Positions 50,254 to 61,500 of a stretch of DNA of 64,000 nt are shown here, in pieces (the stretch's first letter is position 1; the number at the start of each line of letters is the position of its first letter). A model generated the notes under the pieces. It searched no databases, had not been told where the DNA came from, and saw only the letters and a program-made list of their open reading frames with translations. The translations under genes were made by a program, and so were the position numbers. The stretch spans positions 812 through 64,811 of the forward strand of contig NW_015961991.1 of assembly GCF_000497045.1 (NCBI RefSeq), given 5' to 3'. The DNA is from Kalmanozyma brasiliensis GHG001. Its lineage: Eukaryota; Basidiomycota; Ustilaginomycetes; Ustilaginales.

Positions 50254-53200
50254 CTAACGCGAGGCCTTCGGACTCGTTGAGCCCTTTCGATCGCCAAAGC
50301 TGGGTGCGAAACGAGTCGACATCGCACCCGCCGAAGTCGACGGCCTTCGCGTCAGACCTTCTCTCGTCGAACCACGGCGGTCGTGCACCAGCGAGAGCCG
50401 GCGATCGGTATCGTGATCCTCTACGTCGCTCGAAACACCCTCGCGAGAAGACGACATTCGACCGTGTCCGTTTTCGCCGAACCGGGGCGCGGGGGCATCG
50501 CCCGAGGTGAGCGGACGAGACCAAGCGCTCATGCGTCGACCCGAGCCAAACTCCCCGTCTCCTTGCAGCAACGCAGTGATGGAGCTCGATCCAGGTCGGC
50601 TGCTCAGGCCATGGGACGATTTGAGTGGCGGAAGCGTCAATCCTTGTCCAAAGAGACCGGCACCGCTGCTCGATCCAGGTCGAGAGCTGCTGCCGTCTTC
50701 GCGCAAGCCAAACGAGACCGCCGCGCCATTGCTCGAGCCAAGTCTGCGCGAGATGACGTGCGCATCTGGAGCCGTGCTCGAGCTGGGTCGTCGCCAATCC
50801 GAGCCGTACGCGCCAGGTCGCAGAGATCCAGCATTGCTCTCGCGAGGCAGAGGTGGGGGCTGAAACATGAATGGAGATGCGTTGGTGGGACTCGTGCGAC
50901 GCTCCGAGCTGTCGGTGTGCAACCTCGTTGGCAGATCCGCTTCTCGCGCACCATAGGAGGAGCCGAGCCTCGGCCGATCGGTCTGTGAGCCAAGCAAGTC
51001 GAATGCTGACCCTCGGCGGGCGGTCGAGAGGCGGGAGTCCCGACGTTCGTCCAGTGGTGGCAATTGCGCAGAAAGAGGCGGAAGATCGTCGAGATTGGGC
51101 TGGTGTGAGCCGCGACGTCTTGCTGCCATGGATGAACCGGAAGTGAGCGGTCGACGGTCGTGAAGTTGATGGTCGAAGGCTGCAAGCCTTTGCGTGGACA
51201 TCGTGCCTGGTCGGCTCGCACTGAGCGCAGCAGACGTGCCTGGACGACTGACGCTTGGCGTGATGGACGACAGAGGAGGCAGCACTGGGCGATTTTGCGA
51301 AGTGAGGGGTCGACCGCCATGCGCGCTGCTGGGTGGCCTTCCGTGCGAGCTTCCTGGCGGCGGAAGGAGCGGTGCTGCGCCTGCATCGAACGACGCGCGG
51401 ATGCCGCCACGCGAGGGTGGTGGACTGCTCGCGCGTGCTCGCTTGGCCAACGTCGGCGTGCGCATATGCAAGTGGGCTGACAGGGTCGATTCGAAGTGAG
51501 ATCTCTGCTCGGCGTCGCGCGACATTCCATCCGCGAAGCTGCTGTGGTACTGAGATGCGAAGGTGTCTTCGTTTGGCGGCAGCAGACCAGCGTTCGAATT
51601 GCGGTAGAAGGGGTTCGAGAAGGCCGAATCTGGAGCAGCATTGTCGGCGAGCTCGGCATGAGGACCTGCATAGTGACTTCCGGCAAGCGCCGTTTCGAGA
51701 GGTGGCCCGCTTGGGCGCCATTCCTGCTGCGAGGCTGCTGCTGCCCCAAATTGGCCTGACGCGCGCCTTGCTGCGAGTTCGGGGACGGGACGGCCATACT
51801 GATCGTACGATGTGATATATCTATCCTCAGGACCGTCGAGCAAGAGCTCGGTCTGATAGGCTGGCTGAGGCGCACCATAAGTGGCGCTAGGATCGGGCGC
51901 AAAGTATGGTGCTTGCTGCTGAGCGACGTGCGGTGGCAGGTCAAAGGGCGGAGCGACCGCCCCGTACGAATCAGATGGGCCTGCCTGGCTGATGTCGGCG
52001 AGGTGCTGCCCATATTGAGGCGCTTGAGCAGGCCAAACATTCAAAGAGCCGACCTGAGCGGGCGCTGCGTACGACGCGGTTGCAGAGATGGAGGCCGCCG
52101 GATTTGCCATGTCGTAGGCGGTAGGATATCCCGAAGCGGCGGGATGCATGCCTTGGACCGGCGACTCCGCTGCGTGCGGTGCATTGTGACTAAGAAGAGG
52201 CGGCGATCCGAAACCGTCGGTGCTGGGATTGCGACCTGTCCTGGTAGCTGCGCTCGTCTTGCCAGAGCCTTTGCCCCTTCGAGCAGTGTGATTGTGACTG
52301 GCGATCAAGGCGCCCGGTGAGCTGCTTTTGCCGAGCACCTGCGCATGAGCATGTTGAGCTTGTGCGGCCGACTGAGCGAGCGAGGCATGCAGCGACGAAA
52401 GCTCCTGCATCATCATCTCGTTGCGCTCGGGCATGTCCGCGTGAACCGTCTGAGCATGCTGACGAAGATTGTCGAGGCGCGAGAACGCCTTGCCGCAATG
52501 GCATCGGAAGGGACGTTCGCCTGTGTGCTTGCGGACGTGACGAGCAAGATGTTCGCTTCGGGTGAAGACCATGCGGCAGTCACCGAACCCTCTGCACTGG
52601 AACATGGTCACATTGCCGCTGCCATCCTTGTCTCCGTTTGCGTCATCGGGTGATCGGTCTGCTTGTGGCTTGGATGCATCAGCAGCTGCAGTGTCGTGAG
52701 ATGGCGGCGAGTCCTTGCGCGGACGTTTATTGCGAGGGCTTGGGTTCTGCGAGCTCTTGACATCTTCTGGAGCCGGATAGCCGTTGGATGGGCCAGTAAT
52801 GGGGTTGGCCGACGAGCTGGCCAGATGTGGTGGTGGGTACGGCAGGAAACTGGCCTGTGATGCGAAGCCTGGTGGTGCTGCGATGGAGGATTCGGCGTAG
52901 GGCAGAGGCGCTTCGGGTTGAGGTTGTGATGCATACGCGAAGGGACGTCCTTCAGCGTATGCAGCCTCGCGATACGAGACAGGCGGCGGCTGCGGTCCGC
53001 GAACAGGATAGGAGGATGGGCCTGCTTGCATACCTGGTTCAAGCTTGACAGCGCCAGGCGGGTAGGGCTGATCGGTTCGAGCTGGAGCGACAGGTGGACT
53101 CATGACTTGGGTAGGTGGAGGATGGAATTGGCGTGGATCATGGTAGAAGAGATTCTGCTGATGCTGGGGAGCAGAGGCGGTCTCCATGTTGTATTGGGGA

Positions 53201-53274
53201 TGTGCGCTGGCGCGGTACTGTGGGGAGGCAGTTGATGCACCGACGTGAGGAGACAAAGCGCTGTGCTGCTCCAT
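50254..53274 (-). CDS. C2H2 zinc-finger transcription factor
   Basis: Single exon, 1,006 residues, rich in Ser, Pro, Gln, Ala and Tyr outside one DNA-binding region. Two C2H2 fingers lie at residues 224-278. Finger 1 is C227-X5-C233-X12-H246-X3-H250, with [18 protein letters not shown]. Finger 2 is [20 protein letters not shown], with only one residue between its cysteines (C258, C260) and histidines 273 and 278. The SEHLARH / LDNLRQH helices match the Usv1/Rgm1/Com2-type stress regulators of fungi, which bind CCCCT-like sites. A nuclear localisation-like KRPRKD stretch lies near residue 185. The C-terminal 500 residues have SRPGSS/SRPGTS repeats. The 1.9 kb upstream region is the longest gene-free stretch in the window, as is common for regulators. 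Confidence 0.88.
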   Translation of the reverse strand: MEQHSALSPHVGASTASPQYRASAHPQYNMETASAPQHQQNLFYHDPRQFHPPPTQVMSPPVAPARTDQPYPPGAVKLEPGMQAGPSSYPVRGPQPPPVSYREAAYAEGRPFAYASQPQPEAPLPYAESSIAAPPGFASQASFLPYPPPHLASSSANPITGPSNGYPAPEDVKSSQNPSPRNKRPRKDSPPSHDTAAADASKPQADRSPDDANGDKDGSGNVTMFQCRGFGDCRMVFTRSEHLARHVRKHTGERPFRCHCGKAFSRLDNLRQHAQTVHADMPERNEMMMQELSSLHASLAQSAAQAQHAHAQVLGKSSSPGALIASHNHTARRGKGSGKTSAATRTGRNPSTDGFGSPPLLSHNAPHAAESPVQGMHPAASGYPTAYDMANPAASISATASYAAPAQVGSLNVWPAQAPQYGQHLADISQAGPSDSYGAVAPPFDLPPHVAQQQAPYFAPDPSATYGAPQPAYQTELLLDGPEDRYITSYDQYGRPVPELAARRASGQFGAAAASQQEWRPSGPPLETALAGSHYAGPHAELADNAAPDSAFSNPFYRNSNAGLLPPNEDTFASQYHSSFADGMSRDAEQRSHFESTLSAHLHMRTPTLAKRARASSPPPSRGGIRASFDAGAAPLLPPPGSSHGRPPSSAHGGRPLTSQNRPVLPPLSSITPSVSRPGTSAALSASRPGTMSTQRLAAFDHQLHDRRPLTSGSSMAARRRGSHQPNLDDLPPLSAQLPPLDERRDSRLSTARRGSAFDLLGSQTDRPRLGSSYGAREADLPTRLHTDSSERRTSPTNASPFMFQPPPLPRESNAGSLRPGAYGSDWRRPSSSTAPDAHVISRRLGSSNGAAVSFGLREDGSSSRPGSSSGAGLFGQGLTLPPLKSSHGLSSRPGSSSITALLQGDGEFGSGRRMSAWSRPLTSGDAPAPRFGENGHGRMSSSREGVSSDVEDHDTDRRLSLVHDRRGSTREGLTRRPSTSAGAMSTRFAPSFGDRKGSTSPKASR

Positions 53275-55161
53275 TCAGAGAGAGATGTGAGGATTACAGC
53301 CTCGCGTTGATGCGCTGACGCAATGAGACAGAAAAGAGGTGGGTGTGCATGAGGTGAGAAGCTTGTTTAGGTTGTTGGGGCCTGACGGGAAGCGCGGTCT
53401 ATGAATGAGGTCGATGCAGCTGCGTTCGACGAGTAGAGATGTGCGCACGCTGTCGAGTCCCTGTCGGGATGCGAGGAGGATTCGCAATGCGTTGGTTGGT
53501 GTGGGCGAGGCTTGGCCAGGATTCTTCGATAGCCAAGAAGGAGCCGCGCTCAGCTCAAGCTCGAGCTTGAGTTTGACAATGCCCACGGCGGTGGAGCGAA
53601 TGGACGGGCTCAGCGAGAAGGGCAAGGACGCGAGTGGAAGGGTGCCAAGTGGGCTGGTGAAGATTGTCTGATCTCGAGGCAAACCTTGAGATTGAGCAAG
53701 ATTGCGGTCTTGGCTCTCTCCGTGTGACAACGGAGAGTAGGTGGGACGCGCCGGCAAAAGCGAGTTGTTGCAAGACGATGCCGAAATGATCGCAACACTG
53801 CAGCGCCTTGCAGATGAAGGTCGGATGACTCTAGGAATGAGCTCCAGAAGGAAGGCGAGAGCGATGGATGCCAGAAGAAGCGTCCGAAATTGCGAGTGCG
53901 CGTCTGCGTGTGCGAAACGCGGAGACAGGATGAGTCGGCGATGTGATGGTCGTGACCAGACGCCGATAGTGCTGTCGACGAGTGAGCGGATTGGTAGGGG
54001 ACGCAGAGAGATGGTTTGGAGGATGAGCGCAGGCAAGGTTGTAGGTGGATGCAATGTGTCAAGTGCGACCCTGAGTGAGCAAGCAGAAAGGCGATATCGG
54101 TGAAAGGCGTCTCTCCTTGTCTCGCTCGCTCACTCAGGCTCACGCACGCTCTCTCTGGAAAGCCAGCTCTGAGTGGAGTTGGAATTCGCGTGATTCGCCG
54201 TCCTGTCACATCCATCCGCCTTTCTGGCTCTCTCCTTCTCATTGCATGACTTCACTCATACGATATTTCACGCGAATACCCGTACAAACACACATACCCG
54301 CCCAGGCTCCTTCATCTTCGCTTGAATCCGAGAGCCAGGCACCGACAGGCACAGACACAGGTACAGGCGCCACTTTGTCCTGGTTTAGCGCTCTGACTTG
54401 TTCGCGCTAAGGAGCACACACGCGCCTGCGCAGAAAAGGGGGGCTGCGCGGCTGCTGCGCTGCATCCGCAGCAAGGAGAGAGAGAGAGAGGAATGCATTG
54501 CCATGCCAGTCTTTTTGGTGGGGTGAATTGGGGCGGCGGCAGGCGGGGGGCCAAGCGGGGCTGAGCAAACATCCAAGCCACAACCGAGCTTTATCCTTCC
54601 TTTCCTTTCAATCTGGGCTGGCTGCAATTCCAAAATCGAAAAAGACACTCCTGCGCATGAGAAAGCCGCAAACGGCAGCCGCTGCAGCCCGCAGCAAAGG
54701 AACAAACCAGAACAAGAAGGGCGCTGGCGCCCAGTCACGAGTCAACAAAGAGATCGACATCACACGGAGCAGCGCGTCCCGATTTGTCAAGATGCGGAGA
54801 CTCGAGCTCAATCTCGATATTCGATGCTGTAATAGCTTCGGCCAAGATCGGACAAGCCTAACCATATTCTGAGATTTCGAGCTTCTGCTACGTCGAGTGT
54901 CGAGCACTTGTCTAACGCTCGCCGCCTAAACGCGCCGCAGTCGCAACAGGAGCCGCAGCAGATCTTGGACCAGGACCAATTCATCTGGCTTCTCGGCATG
55001 GTTGCGGCTCATCATTTCCACAACACAGAGGAAGCTGCGTAACTCGCGCACAAGGTTTTCCTCGTCAAAGTTGATAGTAAAAATACAGCATCCATAATCC
55101 ATCTACTTGAACACCTCGTCAGGCCGTCTAGCCTGTATCTTATCGGGGACGTCGACTGCGC
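53275..55161. promoter_or_regulatory. Long upstream region of the zinc-finger gene
   Basis: About 1.9 kb between the factor's ATG and the stop of the next minus-strand gene. It carries the promoter and a probably long leader. An (AG)n tract of about 18 bases ends near 54490, with G-rich sequence after it. Frames of up to 259 codons on the minus strand (53275-54054) look like chance openings in C/T-rich leader. No second gene is supported. Confidence 0.45.
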
Positions 55162-58100
55162 CTAGGCCTGAATGTCGTCCAACGCGTGCCTGTTCAACAA
55201 GGTGTAGATCTCAGCCTCGACCCTGCTGCGGTGCGACTCGATGTCGTTGGCGTCCACGATCGGGGTGCCTTGCCAGCTGTCTGCGCCGCCGCTGAAGGTG
55301 CTGGGCGAGCCGCGGTTGAGCCCAGGCGACCTGACCTGTTGGGGGCCGAGATGGAACTCGAACTTGGCCGAATCCTTCCCTTGGGCTAGAACGTCGAGGA
55401 GCGAAGCGAGCTGCGCATCGTTGTGATACATGATGCGCGTTGGCGAAGGCTCAGCATCAGTGACGGCGTTGCGGAGCCCCTGCTTGTGCGGCGTGGCCAT
55501 GTCGAACGTGTCCTCGCCCATTCCTGCCGCGACCGCCTTGGGCGCAGCGCGAGGCCGGGTGAAGAAGCTTCTCTCGTCTTCGTCCGCGGCTGTCCTGCTG
55601 GAGAACGGCGCCCATGCCTCCTGCTCGCGCTCAAAACTGCCCAACTTCGCAGACCCAGACGCCTCACTCCATTCCTGACTGTGGCGCATGACCACGGAAT
55701 CGACACTATTGCGATCCGCCAGGCCCGCAATCACCTGCCAGACAACGCTGCCGTCGGCGCGCTCGGTGACTTCGATGTGTCGAGCCGGTGGAGGTACGCG
55801 CGACCGGCGCGGGAGAGACTGTGCGTCGTCCGAGCCGGGGCTCTCGGGCTCGCCACTCTCGTCCGGTGTCCCGGAGATGTACATGTCGTACAGACTGCCC
55901 GCGTAGTCGCTGCCTCCCAAGCCGGAAGCGCGGTTGGAAAGCGAGCCGTCCGCTGTCAGCGTCGCCGCCGAGTTGAACGTCGATAGCCCTACCGCGGGCA
56001 GGTCTGGCTCTGGCAGCCCAGCGGGGACCACTTTGGCCGGCGAATCGACGTCGAAACTTTGGGTGGCATTGGCGCTCGTAGGCACGGGCTCGTCAACAGA
56101 CGTGGCGAAGCGGCGCGACTTGCGACTGGAAAAATGGAGCGATCGTCGGTCGTAGTCGCCAAAGTCGATGCTGCCGGACGGGATGATGATGGTTCGTCGC
56201 ACGATGGTGTCCCGCAACGATTTGCGTGGGTCGGTGGGTCGGCTTTGGGTGCGAGGCTGCTGCGTTGCTGCCTCGACTTCAGCATCGAGCTGGGTTTGCT
56301 GCGGCGTGACAGAAGACTGCATTGTGCGCGCGAGCGCCTCATCGACGGTCTCCTTTGCGCTCGCGACCTTGAGCGGCGACACTGCGAGTGAGAGCGGTGA
56401 AGCTGGCCTCGGCGTCTTGGTCTCGTTAGCGTCACCGATATTAAGGGCAGCCAGGGGAGCCAGGATGTCCGGGTTGCTATTCTCGCTATAGTCCATGCGC
56501 TCCGACGACCTCGAGAGTGTCGTGTCCGTCGACTGCTCTTGCAATTGTGTTCTGCCACCAACATTGGCGTGCGAGTACGTCGGGCTGACTGCTCCCTGCA
56601 CCGCTCGCAACATGTCCGAATCGCCGCTCTGCTCCTCGGCCAGCTCAAGAGCACGCTGCTCGGGCGACCGGCCGATGATGGCAGTCGGGATGTAGCCCGG
56701 ATCGCCCGGAAGAATTACCTCGGAATCGCGCTTGAGCACGATCGGCGTGCGCTTCTTCTTGCTCTTGCTGCGCGGCATCAACGTCGAGTCGATGGGCAGC
56801 GTGTAGACGGGCGAGGTGGGTGAGATGGGCGAGCGCAAGCTGCTTGCGTGGCCGGTCGACGAGGATGAGGATGGCATGCGTGGCGGCAATGTCCAGGGCG
56901 TGGAGCGTTCGATGACAGGTGGCAGCGGCGGCAGCTCTGGTGTGACGGGCGCCTGTGGTGGTCGCACCGGCGGCTGCTGCGAGAAGAGTGCCGAGGACCG
57001 AGCTGCTGCGCTGAGCTCAGGTGGGAATGGCTCGATCGTGGCTCCGCCATAGGCCTGCTCGTTCTTGCGGCGGTTGATCTTGGAAAAGATGCGCGAAAGG
57101 CTTCCACTGTTGGCTCCGCCATTCATGTACGGGTGGTTCGGATGGACGCCGGGGCCCGTATCACTACTGCCTTGTCCTTGAGAAGCCAATGCATCGCCAA
57201 AGCCGTCGTTGCCGAGTCCAAAGCTGTTGTCGGGCGTGGCCTCGTGGCCGAACGAGCTCGACCTGCGGCGATGGAAGTAGTTGCTGCTCTTGCCGATGCT
57301 CCCCATCTGCGAGCCGCGTGATGGACTGGCTTTGACGTGACTTCGCGCGCTGCTGGGCGACTTGGTAGGAGCGGTCGGTTTCTCGAGCACCGGCGAGATA
57401 AGGGTAGCGTGATCCAATTTCTGCGTCGTCGAGATGAGTTGCGGCGACGAGATCTGCTTGCTGACTTTCTTGAATGACTTTTTGCGCAAGATACTCTTTG
57501 TTCGGAAGGGCGGTGTCGGGGTGACGCCATCGTCCGTCCCCTTCAGGGCTCGAGTAGCAGCACTGGTCTGCGCGGCGACATCGTCCAACAGGCGAGAAGG
57601 GTCCGCGCCCATGTAGCTCGAATTGGGGCTCATGCTGGTGTCGAAAAGATCCGGCGTCATATCTCCCTGCTGAGGACCGTAGCGATCCCACACATCCTCT
57701 GGAAGCGTCGTCTGCACTTGATGTCGAGGCGAGTCGCCCACGGCCGCCGGGCTGAAGCTGTTGCCTTGGTACAAGTCCGCAAGCGGGAGGCGAGGACTCG
57801 TGTAACCGACATTGAACGGGTGGTCCTGTACAGCATTGGTAGCAACAGCGTACTGCGAATCATGCGTCGAGCTGGGCTCTTCCGGGATGGGTGGGGACTC
57901 AAACACGGTCTGAGAAGGCAGACGAGATGCCTGTTCGACCGCCTGCGACAGGGAGAATGACTCACGATCCCGATGCCCATTGAGCTCAAGAAGGCTGGGC
58001 AGACCGCTGAGCGATCCGGTGCGACTGTGCAGCACGGGCGAAGTAGGACGGTGGCTCGTGGTAACGTCGTACATGACCGCTCGAGGAGAGATGGGTGAAT

Positions 58101-61100
58101 CCTGACCCACCGAGGTCGCTAGGCTGCCGCGCGTCGGCGCGTTACGATCCGTGTTGATGAGGCGCTCATTCCCACTGGGGAACAGACCACGGGCTTTGCT
58201 CGTTGGAGTGCTGGCTGCTGGTGTCGACCAATTTGGCTCAGAATCGAAGACCAGATTGGGCGACGCGAGACCTTTGGACTTGGCGTCAGCGAACTTTTGC
58301 TGCTGATGGTCAAGAACAACGCTGTCAGCTTGGATGCGCGGCACAGGCAGAGGAGGGACCGCCTCTGCTCCGTTGGTGGCTGTTTGAATGAGGCGATCCT
58401 GGAAGTTGGCCATCTGGTCAAAAGTGATGCCAGTTCCCGCTAGACGTTCCTCAGCGATGCCGGGTGGGAAGTTGGACACTGGGCGCTCAGCCTTCTGCGG
58501 ATCCGATGCCGAGGCCATCTTTGCCCACAGATCTTCGTCGTCATTTGAGTCGACCAAGACGTCTTCGCCGGAGGCGTTGATGCTAGCAGTGTCGACTCCT
58601 TTACTCCCATACATGGCTCGCCATCCCTCAGCTTGCTCGGGGTCCGCGGAGGAAGCCTGCATCGATCCGCTCCCGTTAGTCGATACTTGCAGCTCGGGTA
58701 CTGGTGCAGGTCTCGGAGGAGCCGACAACGTCGGCAGCAAGCTGTCTCTGGCGGTCGAAACGCGGGCCGAGTGCGTTTGAGATTGCCGCTTTGTGCTGTT
58801 GAGAGAAGCATTGCGCTGGTGAAGGCTGGTACTGGTGGTGCCAGTCTCCGGAGAGCTGGTTGCCGCCGCACGATCACTGCCTGATGCAAATGCAGCTAGA
58901 CTCGGCACGTGAGGCGAAGCGATGCTCGGGACGGTCGAGGTCGAGTTGCGCACGTTCTGAGCGCTTCGCAGCGCATTCGAGGCATCCAGGACGGAGCTCG
59001 GTGTCGGTTGTGCGTTGGCACTGGCTTGACCCGCCATGGATTGCAATGCAGCCGTAGCAGCAGGTGAGATGGCGGAGGGCGGCTTGAATCCTGACGCGTA
59101 GTCGTGCATGAACGCAACGGACGAAGGCGGCGGAAAGTAGTTGGGAGATCGAGCGGTGCGGCTCAGCAAAGGTGGGGGACTCATGGCACCCGATGACCTG
59201 CGCGAAGCAAGGCCTGCGAACATGCTCCCCTCGGACGAGCCGGTGTTGGACCGATTGTGATGTCGGTAGTTGCGTCGTACGCTGGAAAGCGAAGGCTGAT
59301 CGCGCAGGGGAGGTTGAGGTGCCATGGCTCTGCCAAAGGCCAGCCTGTCAGCTGACGGTTTGCGACTGTGTGAGCCCTGATAGAGTGCAGATGAACCTGT
59401 CAAACTGGATCTGACCGAATTGCCGCCGCTGACGACGGAACCGTCTCGTGACAAGGACGATTGGGCTGGACTCGCAAAGAAGGCGCTGGATGTCATCTCT
59501 GGTGTTCGATCGGGATGCGCAACCTGACTCTGACGGCCCGTGGGCATAGGAGGGGGAAGCATGGCGCCAACAGGCGGCCGCTCCGGTGCTTGTGCGATCG
59601 CGGCTGCCGGAGCGACAGCATCTGCCTCCTGGCGGTCTGATTGAGGACCGTTGATAGTGGACGCCGTGGAGACAACGCGCGATGCCTGGGGCTGCGCGTC
59701 TCGTGCTGTGACCGTTGACGTCCGGTCCGAAGGCAGGGCAAGCATGGAACCCGCGAACGACTGGCCCGAGACGGAGCGATGTTGATTGTCGTCAGGCTGC
59801 AACTGAAGCGACGAGCCGATTCGAGGAGTTGTGTCGAGACTAGAGTCCGTGACGGTCTGGAAGCTGTTCGAGGGGGCGAGGGACCGGGCTTCCGTGCCCG
59901 CGTGTGCCTCGTTCAGGGTGAAGTTAGAGAAATCGTCCGGCAGCGCGCCCGGGATGGGACCTGGGAGCGGAGAATGCAGAGCAAGATGACCTTGTTCGAT
60001 GTGAACCGCGTCAAGAGTGGGCTGCGTAGTCACCGTGTGGTCTGCCGTGTCATCGTCATCGTGGTAGCGAGACGCGGTATCGTGCTGATTTGAGCTGACA
60101 GTGCTGGAGCTGACGTGCCCGGAGCTGGCAGTCCTTGTGCGGACTGTTCCCGAGCTGACGTCCGAGGAGCTGACGGTTCCGGAGCTGGGTTGTCGGGAAT
60201 CAAGCGCCCGCACGTGGGACAGAGCTGAGGTGAAGGAGATGACATCGCTTTCCATCGAGGATCTCTGTGGAGCGTGGTGGGAAGGTGCTGTTGATCTGGC
60301 GGGGACACTGAATGAGGGTCCTCGTTCCAAGGCGATGAGGCCGAAGACTTCGTCGAGAGCAGTGCTGACGCGTTTGAATGCTTCAGGAGAGAGCGTTGTA
60401 AGCAGGTTCGAGTCTTGCGAGGTACGCGGGCGCGAAGACGGGTCGAGGCCAGGCACATTCAGCAAGCCCTTTGAGCTTGGTCCGTCGCCCAGTCTGTTGT
60501 CCTGGACGTCCGTCGCAGCCGACTCGGTAGTAGCGTGCGAGTGGTGGCGTGAGTCGTCGGCAGAAGTTGCCAGGGTGGTGTTTCGAGACGAAGGTGAATC
60601 GGACTCTGAAGTGAGCGAATTCAGCGGCTCATCTGACTTGGAGTGATTGCGCTCTCGCTGGACACTGCGAATGTAGGCGTGGTCGCGCTCTGCGCTCCTA
60701 CCAGTGAAGGAGCTGTTGCCGGTTTTGGACATGGGCGACGAGGCATCAGCTGCACCGGCTGGGTAGTCGGGGATGGCGGAGAATTCACCTAGCGATTCGG
60801 CGAGCGTGGAGAGCTTGTTGGCGTTGTTGCTTGACGAGGTGCCCCACAGACCAAAGCCGTCGGTGCCGGTGTTGTAGCCGCTGCGCCACGAGTCGACGCC
60901 GTCGCCATTGGTTGCAGCGCGGCGCTCGTTATCGAAATCCCGACCCTCTTGGCGTGCTTGTGCTTTGAGTTGCTCAATGATTTCGTTCTCCTCGTCCTCA
61001 GTGAGAAAGTGAACCTGGCTCGATGGGCCTTGTGCAAGATTGGTCGCCCTTGCACGTGCACGCTGGGCGCGTAGATGAGCGCGCATGGCGTCCGGAGAAA

Positions 61101-61500
61101 CGAGGGAGCCATCGGGAGCGCGAAGGAGGGTGAATCTGCGGGAGAGGTGAGGCATGATGAGCGACTGTCGAAAGTCGGTGGAGGAGGGCAATACGTGATC
61201 CAAGCTCTGCTTCTTCTGCTGCGGAGGAGACGACGGCAAGGGTGGTGATGATGGCCCCGCTTTCGCTTTGCCTTTTCCTTTTGCTTTTGGTGATGAGGTC
61301 GAAGCCGCTGCTGCCTTTTGCTGAGCCTTGAGCGACGACCGAGGAAGGGACGGCGCCGAGGCGATGAAGATGCCAGCACGAGGGGGCAGGTCGGACTTGG
61401 ATGTGAAGGATGAGTAGTCTGTCGGAGGCGACTTTGGGGATCTGGGCTGTGCAGTGGCCGCCGCCTTCTTCTGCAGCCGCTTCTTGAAAGAGTTCATCAT
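55162..61500 (-). CDS. Very large disordered protein of unknown function
   Basis: Single exon, 2,112 residues, overwhelmingly Ser/Pro/Thr-rich and predicted disordered by composition. A few islands look ordered. The N terminus MNSFKKRLQKKA is basic. Near residue 117 is LSRRFTLLRAPDGSLVSPDA, followed by an EDEENEIIEQLKAQARQEG helix. Mid-protein is FKRVSTALDEVFGLIALE. Near the middle is GWRAMYGSKGVD with acidic DSNDDEDLWAKM. At the C terminus are VVWQVIAGLADRNSV, MYHNDAQLASLLDVLAQGKD and SRVEAEIYTLLNRH. No catalytic domain, membrane segment or signal was recognised. The pattern suggests a scaffold or cell-polarity/cortical protein, but that is speculation. The uninterrupted frame and GC-rich third positions make it a real gene. 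Confidence 0.8.
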   Translation of the reverse strand: MMNSFKKRLQKKAAATAQPRSPKSPPTDYSSFTSKSDLPPRAGIFIASAPSLPRSSLKAQQKAAAASTSSPKAKGKGKAKAGPSSPPLPSSPPQQKKQSLDHVLPSSTDFRQSLIMPHLSRRFTLLRAPDGSLVSPDAMRAHLRAQRARARATNLAQGPSSQVHFLTEDEENEIIEQLKAQARQEGRDFDNERRAATNGDGVDSWRSGYNTGTDGFGLWGTSSSNNANKLSTLAESLGEFSAIPDYPAGAADASSPMSKTGNSSFTGRSAERDHAYIRSVQRERNHSKSDEPLNSLTSESDSPSSRNTTLATSADDSRHHSHATTESAATDVQDNRLGDGPSSKGLLNVPGLDPSSRPRTSQDSNLLTTLSPEAFKRVSTALDEVFGLIALERGPSFSVPARSTAPSHHAPQRSSMESDVISFTSALSHVRALDSRQPSSGTVSSSDVSSGTVRTRTASSGHVSSSTVSSNQHDTASRYHDDDDTADHTVTTQPTLDAVHIEQGHLALHSPLPGPIPGALPDDFSNFTLNEAHAGTEARSLAPSNSFQTVTDSSLDTTPRIGSSLQLQPDDNQHRSVSGQSFAGSMLALPSDRTSTVTARDAQPQASRVVSTASTINGPQSDRQEADAVAPAAAIAQAPERPPVGAMLPPPMPTGRQSQVAHPDRTPEMTSSAFFASPAQSSLSRDGSVVSGGNSVRSSLTGSSALYQGSHSRKPSADRLAFGRAMAPQPPLRDQPSLSSVRRNYRHHNRSNTGSSEGSMFAGLASRRSSGAMSPPPLLSRTARSPNYFPPPSSVAFMHDYASGFKPPSAISPAATAALQSMAGQASANAQPTPSSVLDASNALRSAQNVRNSTSTVPSIASPHVPSLAAFASGSDRAAATSSPETGTTSTSLHQRNASLNSTKRQSQTHSARVSTARDSLLPTLSAPPRPAPVPELQVSTNGSGSMQASSADPEQAEGWRAMYGSKGVDTASINASGEDVLVDSNDDEDLWAKMASASDPQKAERPVSNFPPGIAEERLAGTGITFDQMANFQDRLIQTATNGAEAVPPLPVPRIQADSVVLDHQQQKFADAKSKGLASPNLVFDSEPNWSTPAASTPTSKARGLFPSGNERLINTDRNAPTRGSLATSVGQDSPISPRAVMYDVTTSHRPTSPVLHSRTGSLSGLPSLLELNGHRDRESFSLSQAVEQASRLPSQTVFESPPIPEEPSSTHDSQYAVATNAVQDHPFNVGYTSPRLPLADLYQGNSFSPAAVGDSPRHQVQTTLPEDVWDRYGPQQGDMTPDLFDTSMSPNSSYMGADPSRLLDDVAAQTSAATRALKGTDDGVTPTPPFRTKSILRKKSFKKVSKQISSPQLISTTQKLDHATLISPVLEKPTAPTKSPSSARSHVKASPSRGSQMGSIGKSSNYFHRRRSSSFGHEATPDNSFGLGNDGFGDALASQGQGSSDTGPGVHPNHPYMNGGANSGSLSRIFSKINRRKNEQAYGGATIEPFPPELSAAARSSALFSQQPPVRPPQAPVTPELPPLPPVIERSTPWTLPPRMPSSSSSTGHASSLRSPISPTSPVYTLPIDSTLMPRSKSKKKRTPIVLKRDSEVILPGDPGYIPTAIIGRSPEQRALELAEEQSGDSDMLRAVQGAVSPTYSHANVGGRTQLQEQSTDTTLSRSSERMDYSENSNPDILAPLAALNIGDANETKTPRPASPLSLAVSPLKVASAKETVDEALARTMQSSVTPQQTQLDAEVEAATQQPRTQSRPTDPRKSLRDTIVRRTIIIPSGSIDFGDYDRRSLHFSSRKSRRFATSVDEPVPTSANATQSFDVDSPAKVVPAGLPEPDLPAVGLSTFNSAATLTADGSLSNRASGLGGSDYAGSLYDMYISGTPDESGEPESPGSDDAQSLPRRSRVPPPARHIEVTERADGSVVWQVIAGLADRNSVDSVVMRHSQEWSEASGSAKLGSFEREQEAWAPFSSRTAADEDERSFFTRPRAAPKAVAAGMGEDTFDMATPHKQGLRNAVTDAEPSPTRIMYHNDAQLASLLDVLAQGKDSAKFEFHLGPQQVRSPGLNRGSPSTFSGGADSWQGTPIVDANDIESHRSRVEAEIYTLLNRHALDDIQA

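Noticed and set aside
50003..51721. 572-codon frame overlapping the zinc-finger gene
   Set aside because: Same strand, shifted frame over the repeated Ser/Arg/Pro region. It has high Arg and Cys content typical of a shadow frame.
53275..54054. 259-codon frame just upstream of the zinc-finger gene
   Set aside because: Composition (Leu/Ser/Pro/Arg-rich) fits a C/T-rich leader read by chance, and it has no homology I can recognise. A uORF role cannot be excluded.
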